DNA of 64,000 bases from Tetracladium setigerum (taxonomy: Eukaryota; Ascomycota; Leotiomycetes; Helotiales), in NCBI GenBank assembly GCA_031472005.1, contig PZJY01000004.1, positions 1,090,556-1,154,555 on the forward strand, given 5' to 3'. Positions within the stretch are counted from its first letter, which is position 1. Every line of letters starts with the position of its first letter. The translations under genes and the position numbers were made by a program. The notes under the pieces were generated by a model. That model did no database searches and was not told where the DNA came from. It saw only the letters and a list, made by a program, of their open reading frames with translations. Positions 21,947-32,953 of the stretch are shown here, one piece after another.

Positions 21947-22503
21947 CAGGTATTCTATATAGGAGGACAATTGTGTTTATTTGAGAAATTTACAACGAGC
22001 GAAATAGCAGCATAGTACTGTACCACTCGGTATACTGATATAACGCCATTTTTCTTGTATTCCTTTCGGTGAAAAGTATTGTACTCTATTTAATAGTATG
22101 TAGCATGTAACGACACAGGGTCGATAAGCAGGAACAGAGGTATATGGGAATACGTGTAGGATGCGAGCCGGTATCTTATAGGTCTACTGCGAAGAATAAA
22201 AAAGATAAGGAGAACAGGAACTCATGGTGTGGGAAGCAAGGCCCTTATATGCAAGAATGACCACCGGGACTAGTACGTTCCTGGCGCGGGGTCACTCTAT
22301 GAATCTCATACACCTCCACTGTGATAAATTTTATCCTCTTCACGTGCCATTACAATGGTCAGTTACCCTTGGTACCTGAAGTCAGCATACATCCGTCACG
22401 TGGATACCGTAGAGAATCATCATTTTTATGAGCTACCAACCTGTGCTACCCACATGTCCCATTTGTGACTGAGCTTTTCATTCAACAGTAGTGCAAACGC
22501 CCT
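21947..22503. other. Intergenic region
   Basis: No gene recognised; 3' flanks of two convergent genes. A cacgtg motif occurs near 22341 and a tcacgtgg near 22397. Confidence 0.35.
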
Positions 22504-24769
22504 TTAATCTGTGATAATCGCTGCCCTGCTTTGTGATGAAACCTTGAAGACAGTTTTGGCAAAACATTTGAAACCACCAGGAGGAGGATCCTTGATACAA
22601 GGTTTCTTAGTGATATGGTAATGGTATCCCGGGAAGTTGCTGAAGACGTGGCGACAGTCATCGCAGACCAATTGCAGGTTTTGTTGAGCGGCACTACCAG
22701 AAGGTTGCGCACTCTCCATGCCTAAAAGGATGTTCAAAAATTCTTGCTCTTTGTCGGTCAAAGTTTCCTTTACTATTTCCTTTTCTATCTCGTTTGCCTT
22801 ATTAGGCTCATCGGAAATGTTCGCATTCAAGTCTCTGTCACGCTTTCTCAAACCCCAAAGCTTCATTTTTCGCGAAAATTGGCTTTTCCTAGACAAAAAC
22901 GTCAAAATATGTTATATGCAGACACGTAAGCAACTAACGTAAAATAAAAATCGTGCTGCCGATAAAAATGATCTCTGACTTGTGAAAAAGTCATGTTTTT
23001 ATCAATGTATAAGCTTTTGAATAGTGGTTTCATAGATACCCATTCATCTTCTGTAACCCATCGTGGTGTCACGAGCTTCGGGCTCGCATTGGGGCCGTGC
23101 TGTGAATGTATTGAGACTTCCGATACTGATGCTTCCTCCGAGTCTGATTCTGCTTCAAGAGGAAGGGCTACAAGAGCAATTCCTTCCATATGTTTTGCCA
23201 CATGCTTGACAAATTCCCTTCGTGTGCTAAAAGACCTTTGTAAGCAAAAGGGGCATTGTTCGGATCCAATGGCATGTGGTTTTTTTTCGGCCGTTTGGCG
23301 TGCTACCTCGAGTTGCTGCCCAGTGAAAATGACTCCATGAATTTCTTCAAGATGAGCTTTCCATTCTGCTTCACTGCTGTCCATGTGCGAACATTTATGA
23401 CAGCTCCAACGTCGAGTCATGCGATGCTGTCCAAATTCATGAAGTTCCCAGAGCTTACGGCTAGGGAAGGTCAGGAGGTGATCTTTGCAGTCTGAGAAGG
23501 TGCAAATATATGGCTTCAGATCGGAGAATACATGACGCCTTGAAAAGTGAGTCCAAAATCTCATCCAGTGAATCGGGTAACATACTTCCAATCGATACGA
23601 TTCTTGATCCCAGTGAGAACACGCCAGCATATACTGCAAGTAAATGGTAAACCATCAAAAACTTCCTTGGGAGTAGGTGGTACTCTTGAAGTCCCGCTGT
23701 CCCCATCATTAACGCTGGATTGGAAAGAAGAATGTGATGCTACAGTTTCAGCGTAGCGGGAATGAGCTGGTAAGGAAATGCCCAATCCAGAGTCATGGAA
23801 CTTTGACAATGGAATAACCTCCGATGTGGTCTCAACAATTTTATCGAATTCGTGATCATTTGATCTGTGGTATCTTAGGTCGAAGGTCTTTCGTAACTCA
23901 ACATGTCGTTGCCAGTTGGCCTCTCCCAATCTCTCGCCAAACCTAGCAACGATATTTGGGAACTTGTCCAGGACGCTTAAACAGTACGGTTTTGCTTGTT
24001 CGGAGACTTGAAAGTCGGTTGGTAAGGAATGTTCGTCGAAATCAAGATGATTATTGGTCCATCTTCTGGTGTTCTCCATTGTTGAGAGAAGATCCATCAA
24101 GCAAGAGACATAGACTTTCAATAGACGTAGGACTCCCTCCTTATTTGCATTGTCCTTCGCAATAATGTTCTTCTCAACTAATGAGCTGGGTAAAGACTCG
24201 TTGTCGCTATCGCTATCGCTATCGTTCTGGGTGTCACTTTCGCTTCCGTTGGTTTCTTCGGGATCCGATATCAGGGGCTTGATATCCTCTATCATTCTCT
24301 CTAAGGTAAGAGTATGCCGCAATATATTTTTCTCCTCTTGGGATAGTGCTGAAGGAATATACAATGGTATCGCCCCTCAAATAGTCAGCAAGGTACGTTC
24401 GAAAATAGTGTTACTGACTATTTGCCAAAGTTGAGCCTATCTTTATCAACAGCCCAGCAACAGTAACTCACAAGGTGTCGGAGTCTTCAAGAATATCATC
24501 CAAGATCCCATCTATGACACTATCCCCTCATAGATACAGGCTCCCGTATACTTCCTTCCAATATTTCGAACGACTCTCAGACAAAACCATACAATTTCTC
24601 TCCACAACCGGGAAGAGCGTTCGAAAAGTTGCCAGACATTGATTGTACAGGAGTGAAAAACACCCAAAGTTTCCTGGCTTGACTCGGTTTGAGCGAAATG
24701 GACAGCTGTCTTCTCCAGTCAGTCGTCCATCTTTTGAGTTGATTTCTCCGGAGAACTCTCCGAACTCAT
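22504..24769 (-). pseudogene. Clr5-domain / C2H2-like zinc-finger protein, N-terminus interrupted by stops
   Basis: Well-preserved exons at 24375-23586, 23538-22939 and 22888-22504. They encode an acidic region (ESDTQNDSDSDSDNES), DGLPFTCSICWRV, RHVFSDLKPYICTFSDC, a W-x-CHKCSH finger, EQCPFCLQRSFSTRREFVKH, and a Clr5 domain (TEDEWVSMKPLFKSLY to MKLWGLRKR). The family is a fungal nuclear or effector-type protein of unclear role. The first exon (from ATG 24769, MSSESSPEKSTQKMDD) has TGA at two positions where Trp is expected (before LEKTAVHFAQ and before GDSVIDGILDD), plus a one-base loss near 24650. The splice into exon 2 does not resolve cleanly. Either the gene is decaying, or expression starts at an internal site and gives a shortened product. 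Confidence 0.6.
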
Positions 24770-25112
24770 CGTGACTTGCCGTATTTGTTCAATCTTGACA
24801 GAAAGTTGATGTTAAGAAAAGACAGAATCAGGATGACAGAATCAAAAACTGTTAATGCATGGTTATCACAGCCTTGTGTGATGGTTGGGGGCTGAGTGTG
24901 CATATCTTATGCAAGGCACTTTATTGGGCTGAACGCTCTCAGTTTTCCTGTGACCACAGCCTGCAACCATCAACTCTCGAAGTCGCATCTTGAAAGGCTT
25001 CCCCTTTGACTTTAATATTGAAGACTTTTTGTTTTTGACTTGATGACATGCTTTGGCTATCATCGCTGATTACCTGTCGTCTTGATTGCGCTTCTGATCT
25101 CAGCAGGGTAGC
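24770..25112. promoter_or_regulatory. Divergent intergenic region
   Basis: No gene recognised. It lies between divergent starts and is expected to hold both promoters. Confidence 0.3.
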
Positions 25113-27119
25113 ATGTCTGGGTTCGAGATCGCCGGCGTGACTCTGGGAGTTTTACCACTCCTGATCAAGGTCGCAGAGAACTGGCACGATATTTTCCGAC
25201 CCTTCAGGCGCTTTAGAAAGTTTGTACCAGAACTGGTAGAATTCGAACAAGGTTTGAATACACAGAAGACCATCTTCCAAAATGAATGCCGACTTCTGTT
25301 GGAAGCTCTGGCAGGGCGCTTAGCAGCAGCGAAGATGCTGAAGCAGCCCAACCATCCAAATTGGTCAGATTCTGATCTGGACAAAATATTCGCTCAGCAG
25401 CTTGGGGACTCTGGGAAGGCATGCGAAGATATTGTTCAGTCGATACGACTCAAGCTTGTGATTCTGCAGGACAAAGCTACAAGTTTTAGCTCAGTGATTC
25501 AGACAGTTCCGGTGAGCACTTCCTGTTCTTTGACAACCCAGATATTGCAGTGAAGTGAGCCGAGTGGAATATTTGATGATAGCCGCTTACACCGATAATA
25601 GATGCTTGCTCTTGGGAATAAAGCATGGCTAGATAGGGTCGCCAAGAAGCTCAGGTTCAGCGTATCCGAATCACGCCTAGGCGTTCTTCTCTCAGAGTTG
25701 CGAAATCTAAATCAGGATTTCTTGACGTTATGTTCGCAAAGTCGACAGCTTGAAGCGAAGCAACGTGACGTTGTAGCTACTTGCCCCTCTTCAAAAACCA
25801 AGCGAGAAGTCGAATATTGTCGTACAGTTAGAGAAGCGTTCATACACCTATATGGGGCACTAAGCTATGCCTGCCAGTTCTGCTTGGAAGAACACTCGGC
25901 CAACTTTTGTCTGGGTCAAGTTACAGCCAATGAGTCTGACTCACCGTTGATTCGATTCAACATGGAATTCAATCATCTACCGAATAGCTCTTCGGTCCAA
26001 ATGAAACCGGCATGGATTACTGTCGAGTCCATGCACAGAGATATAGTTCAGGATGGTAACGCAATTTCCGATGATTACTTTGCTTCTGCACTCCTATCCA
26101 ATGACCCCACAATCATCAAAACTATTAGTATGGACAAAGCAAGCGTCTCAGAACAGGCTCTAGCATCTCTGGCAAGTTCTCTGAAACGTAAAACCGCACC
26201 AACGAGCAGTACAACGAGCACAAACAAGCACCAAAAAAAAAAGAAAGGCCGGGTAACATTTGCAACAAGTCAGACTGAAGATATGCGTCCCGGGACAGGC
26301 CCGGCATACCTTCTGACTCGAATACCGCCATCTCTACCAGATTACTGGGAGCAAAAAGACTTTTGCTTGCAAATACAGAACCTGAAGCCTCTTTGCGATG
26401 GATATATTGGGACTTTCAACAAATCCGGCTCATACAAGCACCTTGTAAAGTACGTGTCTCCAACCGAGGAGAGGAAATCTTCTTAGACCACCTCGCTTGC
26501 AGAGTTGATCTCATCTATTTCAGAGGCTGGTCAGTCGGGACATCTTTTGCAACATGAACGCATAGGTCTAGCAAAACAGCTAGCTCTAGCAGTGTTGCAA
26601 TTCCATGCAACGCCATTGCTCAAGGGGTCATGGTGCAGTGAAGATGTGATATTCTTTGGGCAAGAAAAAGAGACTATTAAACAGCACCGTGCTCCCAGAA
26701 CACCTCAATTCAAGGTTCTCCTTCGCAAAAGCCAGAGTAATGGGAAAGATACTGAGAACAGTGATGATTTACTGAATGAAAGGGCGTTCATCCGAAATCC
26801 GTACCTTTTCGGACTTAGCGTTGTGATGGTAGAGATTGCGTATCAGGCACCTCTAAAAAGTCTTCGCATCAACAAAGATCTCTTCAATGGCTTTGAAGGC
26901 AGACTTACCGATTTACTGACGGTAAATCGGCTCAGCAGGTCGATGAGTAATGTACTAGGCTCTAACTATGCTCGGGTTGTTGCTAAGTGTCTGTTTTGCG
27001 ACTTTGGTAAAGGAGATGACCTTAGCAGCCGGGCTTTGCAAGAGTCGTTTCACCAAGAGGTGGTATGCGAGTTAGATAAACTGGAAAATGGTTTGAGAGC
27101 GCTTGATACCAGAGGCTGA
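25113..27119 (+). CDS. DUF7580-like (HeLo/prion-inhibition-type) protein with in-frame TAG
   Basis: Exons 25113-25511 and 25602-27119. The N-terminus MSGFEIAGVTLGVLPLLIKVAENW is the typical hydrophobic start of fungal SesA/HeLo-like and DUF7580 proteins. It is followed by helical sequence, a Lys-rich linker (NKHQKKKKGRVTFATSQ), and a degenerate kinase-like C-terminal half (GLAKQLALAVLQFHATPLLKGSW, then FIRNPYLFGLSVVMVEIAYQ). The frame is continuous except for one TAG at 26484-26486, between EERKSS and TTSLAELI. Relatives commonly have Trp at this place (by memory of the family pattern), so this is probably TGG to TAG. The sequence after the stop keeps its frame and family features for 210 codons, so the break is recent, or is bypassed by readthrough or editing. 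Such proteins are linked to fungal cell-death signalling; the role here is inferred. Confidence 0.65.
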
Positions 27120-27520
27120 GAGTGGTAGATCAAATTGAGAAAAGCGCCGTAGCATCGCTCGGCAGTGGGCTCATAACTTTTTCCAATAATTTTTTCCCAC
27201 ATAAGTTACTCTCCCCAAAATTTGACCTTCACAGAGATTGAAAAGACGGTTCTTGACAATATAGGTCCTAAGCCAGTGCTTAGCCTAAATTGTCAACCTA
27301 AGCGAACGAGACCCAGCGTGGTCGATACTTGACACGACGACGACGCGAAGCAAATTGAACTGAGTCAAGTATTCAATATTTCGCAACCATATATCTCTGT
27401 CGAAAGTTTCAATGGCCATTAACTAAAAAAGTGAACAATAACACTGGCCGTACTTCTCCATAAAATACATAGTTTTCAAGAGCACCCTGCACCTGCTAGC
27501 ATCAGTCAAATTTTATTTTT
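27120..27520. other. Intergenic region
   Basis: No gene recognised; convergent 3' flanks. AT-rich. Confidence 0.3.
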
Positions 27521-29740
27521 TCAGACTAGCGAGATAATAACTTCGCCTGCACCTTCCTCCTCCCAGGGTACGTAATGATCATAACCCTCTCCGTACATAA
27601 TACCATGGACATATGCCTCCCCAACAATCTTATATTTATTCAACTCCACTGTTCGCAAAATAAAAGTCACTCGTGCCCCCATCAGAATCCACACCTCGTA
27701 CTTGCAATTGGGATTCTGGCCAAGTGATTTGGGTCCCAGTCCAAATAGCCCTGACTCTATCATGAAGAGCTTTCGGCCTCCAGTTGCTTTGCGTATGTGT
27801 TTCTCAAAGTTGCGGACCTGTCTCCGTTCTAGCGGTGTGAGTCGTTGCATTGAAGGCCTCTTGTATTTTCCTCGAAGCGGGTCTTCTGGCTGTTGACTCT
27901 CGCTTGGTGGAGGTCTTTTGAAAGACTCTTTCATTCGCTGGGCTAAAGGGAGAAAGGGCGAGAGTGTCTGGGTGTCCCTGGCCGCTGTTTCTTGTTCGAC
28001 TTTGGCAGTCTGGTCTACCAGGATCTCGCTCAGAGACGGCACCTCCAGTTTGCCGAACGCTTATCGACTGTCGTACATAGCCGACCAAAGCGCCATACGG
28101 CTGAAGAACGAATTGCTGATGAGCAAATACAACCAGTGGTTTTCCTCAAGCTGGATCCACTCCACAAATAGGTTCTTAGCCTCGATGATGTCTGTCAAGA
28201 TCCAGTTGCTGAAGCCTGTTCCGAGGCTGTTTCTTGAATCCAGGCTTCCATAATCATCGTCTATCTCTCTCGGATTATCGGCGATGAGAGTACGCCAGAG
28301 TGCCTCGATGCGTGTCACTGTCCGGGAGCGGCGAATAAGATCACCATTGTTGATACACCACGTCATAGGCTTGATGGGGTAATCGGCAGGGCTCTTCAAT
28401 GCCAATTTCAAGATCTGGACAATGGGGTCTTGATCCAGATCTGTCGAGGCTACAACATTATCCACCTTGATGCCATTAACTGTGAGAGTGTCATCTTGGT
28501 TAATGCAGATGTACATGTCTTCCATCATATCGTCACGATCCTCATCGACACCGGCACAGAAACGGTCTTCGCGTCCGCCTCGATCAAAGGGCGTCCGACC
28601 AAGCCTGGCGCTGAAGTCGGGCACCCAGCTTGGCAGGTCTTTGATCCTGGTGTCTGTCGTATCTCGCACGTGAGACAGGACCGAAAGTTGATACCCATAA
28701 TACTCTTTCTGAATCATTGCTTTGGTAGCTTGAGCAAAGACGTCGCGTGTACCAGCGTAGTAGTCTGGTATCCGCTCAAGGTCGTCCTCGGCAAGGTGGA
28801 GAAAGACGAAGATCTTGTCTCGCGGGTCAGTGGCCTTGAGATCCCGAAAGTTGGAGAGAATGGAGAGCAGATGCAGGGGCGTACGGTGGAATATATATGC
28901 CGGAATTCCCACAAGATCCTTCAAATAATAAGCCTCTTCCTTGGGTAATCACTCATATAGACATCCTTGAACTCAACCTCTTCCACGGTGTATTCGCTCC
29001 GATTGGCTACCTCGGGATATGAACGTCCCACCGACTTTGGATAGCTGCGCTATCAACTACTTTATCATCACGTAGATATACCATGGGCATTCCTGCGTTG
29101 CACAATCCTAGACGCCCACGAACATGATGATACCCAGGATAAAGGATAATGCGTCTCGTGGCTCGAGTTGTAGCTTGGCTTTGATGTTCGGCTTTGGGGA
29201 AGAAACGAAGTCAACTTTCCCCAGTGTTTTGAGCCTGGTCGGAAACTGGTCAGTTCGCGTGGAAATTCTGGCCCAGCTGGCATAGTTCACTGTCCAGCCC
29301 TGTCTCCTCGAGGAGTGAAACGATCGCTAGAATCAAGTCCATGCCACACACGGTCAGGCCGCAGGCCATGAACATTATTTTCGCAAAGACAGCTTCTTGA
29401 GCAATCCATGCCCGACGAAACCAAAACCGTTGGAATAACGCGAACAGAGCAAACTAGTGTACAATCGTGACTCCCGGGACCGACGACAGGGTGACTTCCT
29501 CCTGCTCGGGGTAGGATGAATCTCTTGCATGAAGGCGCGTGGCGTCAAAATCTAATATCATGTGTATGGTTGAAAGCGCTAGGTCAGAAAGCTAGTCGTT
29601 CTTCCCAGCCCAAGCAAACACTATTTTCGCCGACTTGTAGATGCGTCCCATGAGCTGGACCTGGGTACCGCGTTTTGCAAGATCGGCTTAGTTTATACAG
29701 AGTATCGACATCGACGAACGCAACCAACGAGTCACCATCC
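27521..29740 (-). pseudogene. HET-domain protein pseudogene
   Basis: The minus strand carries HET-domain pieces in order: a CIN-stop-ADLAKRGTQVQLMGRIYKSA stretch (relic of the CINQ motif), KIVFAWAG, ALFQRFWFRRAWIAQEAVFA, then ATDPRDKIFVFLHLAEDD (TDPRD-x-I-F motif), LPSWVPDFSARLG and a C-terminal region ending GEAYVHGIMYGE. These are the three canonical HET blocks. Stops interrupt it: TAA at 29690-29688 (for CAA), TAG at 29594-29592 and at 29456-29454 (both likely for TGG), more stops around 28925-29250, and TAA at 28063-28061 before AFGKLEVPSLSEIL. Most breaks are G-to-A or C-to-T. The block 28061-28924 remains open, so a truncated product is conceivable. Confidence 0.8.
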
Positions 29741-30560
29741 CGTGAATCCTTGCGACGGCCAAGACTCTTTCTCCACTACGGGACCTAGCCGAGAAAACCG
29801 GGTAACAGGGAGAAGGGAGTCAATTAACAAATAAGACTTGGTCGTCTAAAAACATATTTGGCCTAGGTGGCGCAATAGTCAGCGTGATAATAATACCGTG
29901 CGACACTATAAAAATTAAGGAAGCAAGGACTTAATAATACTCGATCATCATCGCGAGGTCACTTTCGGCGCTAATTACACACATCAAAAGGTCGCGGGTT
30001 CGAATCCCTCCCTAGGCATCTCTTTTTCCTTCGTCTTTCTTTTTCTTTCATTCTTCGTTCTCTTTTTTCTTTCTTTCTTTCCTATTTTTAATCAATGACA
30101 CGGATTAGCCGATTCCACAAACTTTTAAGCGGCTGGCGTTTAGCGACTAGCACATAGTTCGCTTGTGCTATTCCCCCAATCACCGCTTTCATTCTACCGT
30201 AACCTTCTTCTATCAAAATTAATTAGGAGATCCAACGGCAGGCAACATATCTATCGAAGCAACTTGCCGTCAAATCTTTCATACTAGCATCTCTAGAGGG
30301 ACATCATCGATTGTTAACGAAGCGCGCACGACTGCCCAGGCCACTATTGATCTACTCGTCGAGCAAAGTCTAAGACATTTGCGATCACACCCTGCGAGAC
30401 ACTTAAAGAAGTAATATATACCGGTTGCCGTTAAGAGCGCCAGAGATAAGGCGGAGACTATCTCCCTATAGCCCTGTACTCTAAGCATTACGAATAGAAT
30501 TCTGGCTTTGTCGATTGATGGGTGTATGGTCAGTGACCCGCAGAAAACATCAAATACTAT
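29741..30560. other. Intergenic region containing a tRNA-like element
   Basis: Apart from the tRNA-like element at 29861-30018, I see no gene. A T/C-rich tract (ctttctttttctttc type) runs from about 30020 to 30090. Confidence 0.4.
29861..30018 (+). tRNA. tRNA-like Pol III element, possibly a decayed intron-containing tRNA
   Basis: The ends pair perfectly as an acceptor stem: GCCTAGG at 29861-29867 with CCTAGGC at 30011-30017, then A. An A-box-like TGGCGCAATAG begins at 29868 and a consensus B box (GGTTCGAATCC) spans 29998-30008. A T5 run follows at about 30022, as for Pol III termination. Against a normal tRNA: the A-to-B distance is too long, the T stem has a mismatch, and no clean anticodon stem can be drawn. 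It could be a tRNA with a long intron, a decayed tRNA, or a tRNA-derived SINE. No isotype is assigned. Confidence 0.4.
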
Positions 30561-31565
30561 ATGGAAACTAACTTGAGGCAGGGAGGTTCTAGAGCAACGG
30601 GAATAAATCTGTATAACGGACCTCGAGATGCCCATATACCTAAAATGAACACACGTCACGAGAAGAATGTGGAGCGTAAGCTACGGGCGAAGAAAAGAAA
30701 TGATGCCATTGCCAAATCTCTACATTCACGACCTCTACGTCCAATCAATACGAGTGGTCTACAGAGACTACAGACTGCCCTTGGGCTGCCTGCGGTCGAT
30801 TTCAACCTTGAAAGCTTGGATGATGAAGCTGGGTGTAGAGGAGCGCCATCGAACTCCGCAGACGATCCATTCGCCGATGATACTTCGGTCACTGTACCCG
30901 AACCAGATATCCCCACACCGCTGTGCTCAGGCCGCCAGGAATTTAACGTTCTTGATGCTATTTTTATAGCGATCGATTTCGAGTATAGTCACTATTCCCC
31001 CAAGTCTGGGCGCATTCGATTGAGAGAGGTTGGAATTTCGATGTTCGACACCCGTAATTTATATCATCAAAATGGTCTTTTGAATGATGGTGCCATTTCT
31101 ACACAACACTATCGTACTGTCACAAATACCAGAAAGTTTATCTTCGGGCAGACGATCGATATCTCGCAAGACGAACTAGTTGCTGTGCTTAAGCGCCTCC
31201 TTTACATTGAAAATAACACTCTTGGGGAAATCCGAGACCTTATCCTTGTTGGGCATGGCTTTGGTTTTGAGATTAAGGCTATGAAAGGCCTTGGAATTGA
31301 CCTAACTTTAGTACCATCTGTTGTTGATATCTTTGATACAGAATTTCTAGGATATGAGGTTTTTGGCAGAGACTTCAAATGTAGTTTGAGTAAGGTTGCT
31401 AAAGAGATTGGGATTTCGGGGGAAAGTTTTCATAATGCAGGCAATGATGCTAACTTTACTCTTCGGGCTATGTTACTGTTAGCAATCCATCGGTATGGCC
31501 TCTCGAAACTAGATAGAGTTCAGAAGGAAAAGATAGATATGTATAAGAAGCTAGCAAAATTTTAG
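30561..31565 (+). CDS. Gfd2/YDR514C-like RNase H-fold protein
   Basis: Single open frame, 334 aa from ATG 30561. The N-terminus is basic (RHEKNVERKLRAKKRNDAIAK). The C-terminal 200 residues look like a DEDDh-type 3'-5' exonuclease fold of the Gfd2/YDR514C family: IAIDFEYSHYS (first acidic pair), REVGISMFDT, LVGHGFGFEIKAMKGLGID (third site), DIFDTEFLGYE and SFHNAGNDANFTLRAMLLLA (His and final Asp). The third acidic position is Glu rather than Asp, so activity is uncertain. Yeast Gfd2 is linked to mRNA export; function here is not shown. Confidence 0.75.
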   Translation: METNLRQGGSRATGINLYNGPRDAHIPKMNTRHEKNVERKLRAKKRNDAIAKSLHSRPLRPINTSGLQRLQTALGLPAVDFNLESLDDEAGCRGAPSNSADDPFADDTSVTVPEPDIPTPLCSGRQEFNVLDAIFIAIDFEYSHYSPKSGRIRLREVGISMFDTRNLYHQNGLLNDGAISTQHYRTVTNTRKFIFGQTIDISQDELVAVLKRLLYIENNTLGEIRDLILVGHGFGFEIKAMKGLGIDLTLVPSVVDIFDTEFLGYEVFGRDFKCSLSKVAKEIGISGESFHNAGNDANFTLRAMLLLAIHRYGLSKLDRVQKEKIDMYKKLAKF

Positions 31566-32062
31566 AGGCTAGATATTTGTATCCATAACAAGAACAATAT
31601 AGCGTCTGAGTTCAAATGCGTACTTTCAGGTTTTACTTTTACCAACCAGCGCTCTTTATCTTTCCAGGTACGAGGCATGTTTCTTAAGGGTTTAAATGCC
31701 TTACAAGGAACATGGAAACTACAACTAATTATTAACAAGGCAAGGAGAGGATTCCTCCGCCTACTTCAGTCCAATTAGCTTATTAGTCTTCTCAGAACCC
31801 CTGGGGCTTAGCTCAGGTAAGAGGAATAACTTCTCGGGTTTAAATATGGAAATGGATTCAGGTGATGATAAATCTTCTTTAACATTACCAGGGCTTTGGA
31901 GGCTTTACGGTCTCTAAGGGACGGATGGTAATCCGGGCCCAGCTTGCTACCATGTAGCGTTCGTACACTGCTCTTTACTGGCGCTAATACGAAACGAAAC
32001 CCATTAGACAACAGAGGTTTAAACCTCAGGTTTCCGAGGTCTTCCTTTTGATATCAATGGAC
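31566..32062. other. Intergenic region
   Basis: No recognisable gene. A 67-codon minus-strand frame at 31808-32011 has no known motif. Confidence 0.3.
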
Positions 32063-32600
32063 TTATGAGCAGAGCGCATCCACCCAGATCGGCAGGCACA
32101 TAAAGCCCTCTATCACATTACCAGATGGGGATTCGAGAAATTTCTTCCGCAGTTTCAATAATGCTTCAAGGAAAAGAAGCAGGTTCTCCTCGGCGTGTAT
32201 CAGAATCCCATCAACTTCGATCTCCTTGGCAGTAGATTCCTGCCAGCACAACTTCTCGTACGGAACGTGAAAGTGGTTTTTGTAGTAGTGTAGTTTTGCA
32301 TTGTCGACCATGTCCAACGCCTCATGGTTTGGTCCCATAGGGAAAGTCCGGTAAGCGAAAGGGAGCTGCTCCGCATGCTCCGAGAGTGTGAGGTTTGTCA
32401 GATCTGGCATAGGCTCTTCATAGACTGTAATGGGATTGCCCCAAGTATATGAGAGGGCTGTATAATCGAGATTCTCATCTTCGAGGTCGACTACACGCAT
32501 GGAGCACTGTATGATACCGTTCTGGGATTCGATGACGTCTAGAAGGCGGATTGAAGTTGAACTGAGGAGGTCAGGGATTCAAACCATATTCTTTGAGACT
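32063..32600 (-). pseudogene. HET-domain N-terminal fragment
   Basis: The minus strand encodes the start of a HET protein: LLSSTSIRLLDVIESQNG, then LDYTALSYTWGNP (YxALSYxWG motif), DGILIHAEENLLLFLEALLKL and LPIWVDALC. It ends exactly where INQ should follow (stop TGA/TAA region at 32065-32045). The remaining two thirds of a HET protein is absent, and a stop interrupts the frame upstream of LLSSTS. This is either a truncated relic or a short N-terminal-only product. Confidence 0.75.
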
Positions 32601-32953
32601 GAGGAAGCACAGTTGGTAGGATAGTATGCGTTAGAAGGCTCCACGAGAGAGTTTTCGGAGAAACGAAAGAGAAAAGGTGAGGGAATGCAAAGACGTGAGG
32701 GACGACGTCCTTGAACTCATTTTCTCTTAATGACTGTAAGATTTTGAAGCCTTTGGTTGGTATTGGTACCCGCTGCCATTTTAGTAGGAGAGGTAAACAC
32801 TGCGGTCGCCCAGCTCCATAACCGCTTGGGCTTGTGACGGCGGTTGCTCAGTCTTGCGTGACCATATTGCAGGGGCCGCTTGCATGATGCGGGAAGATTC
32901 TCATGTAAACACGAAAATGGCAATATAACTGGTAACAATCATTTGGCATTAAT
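32601..32953. other. Intergenic region
   Basis: No gene recognised. Confidence 0.3.
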
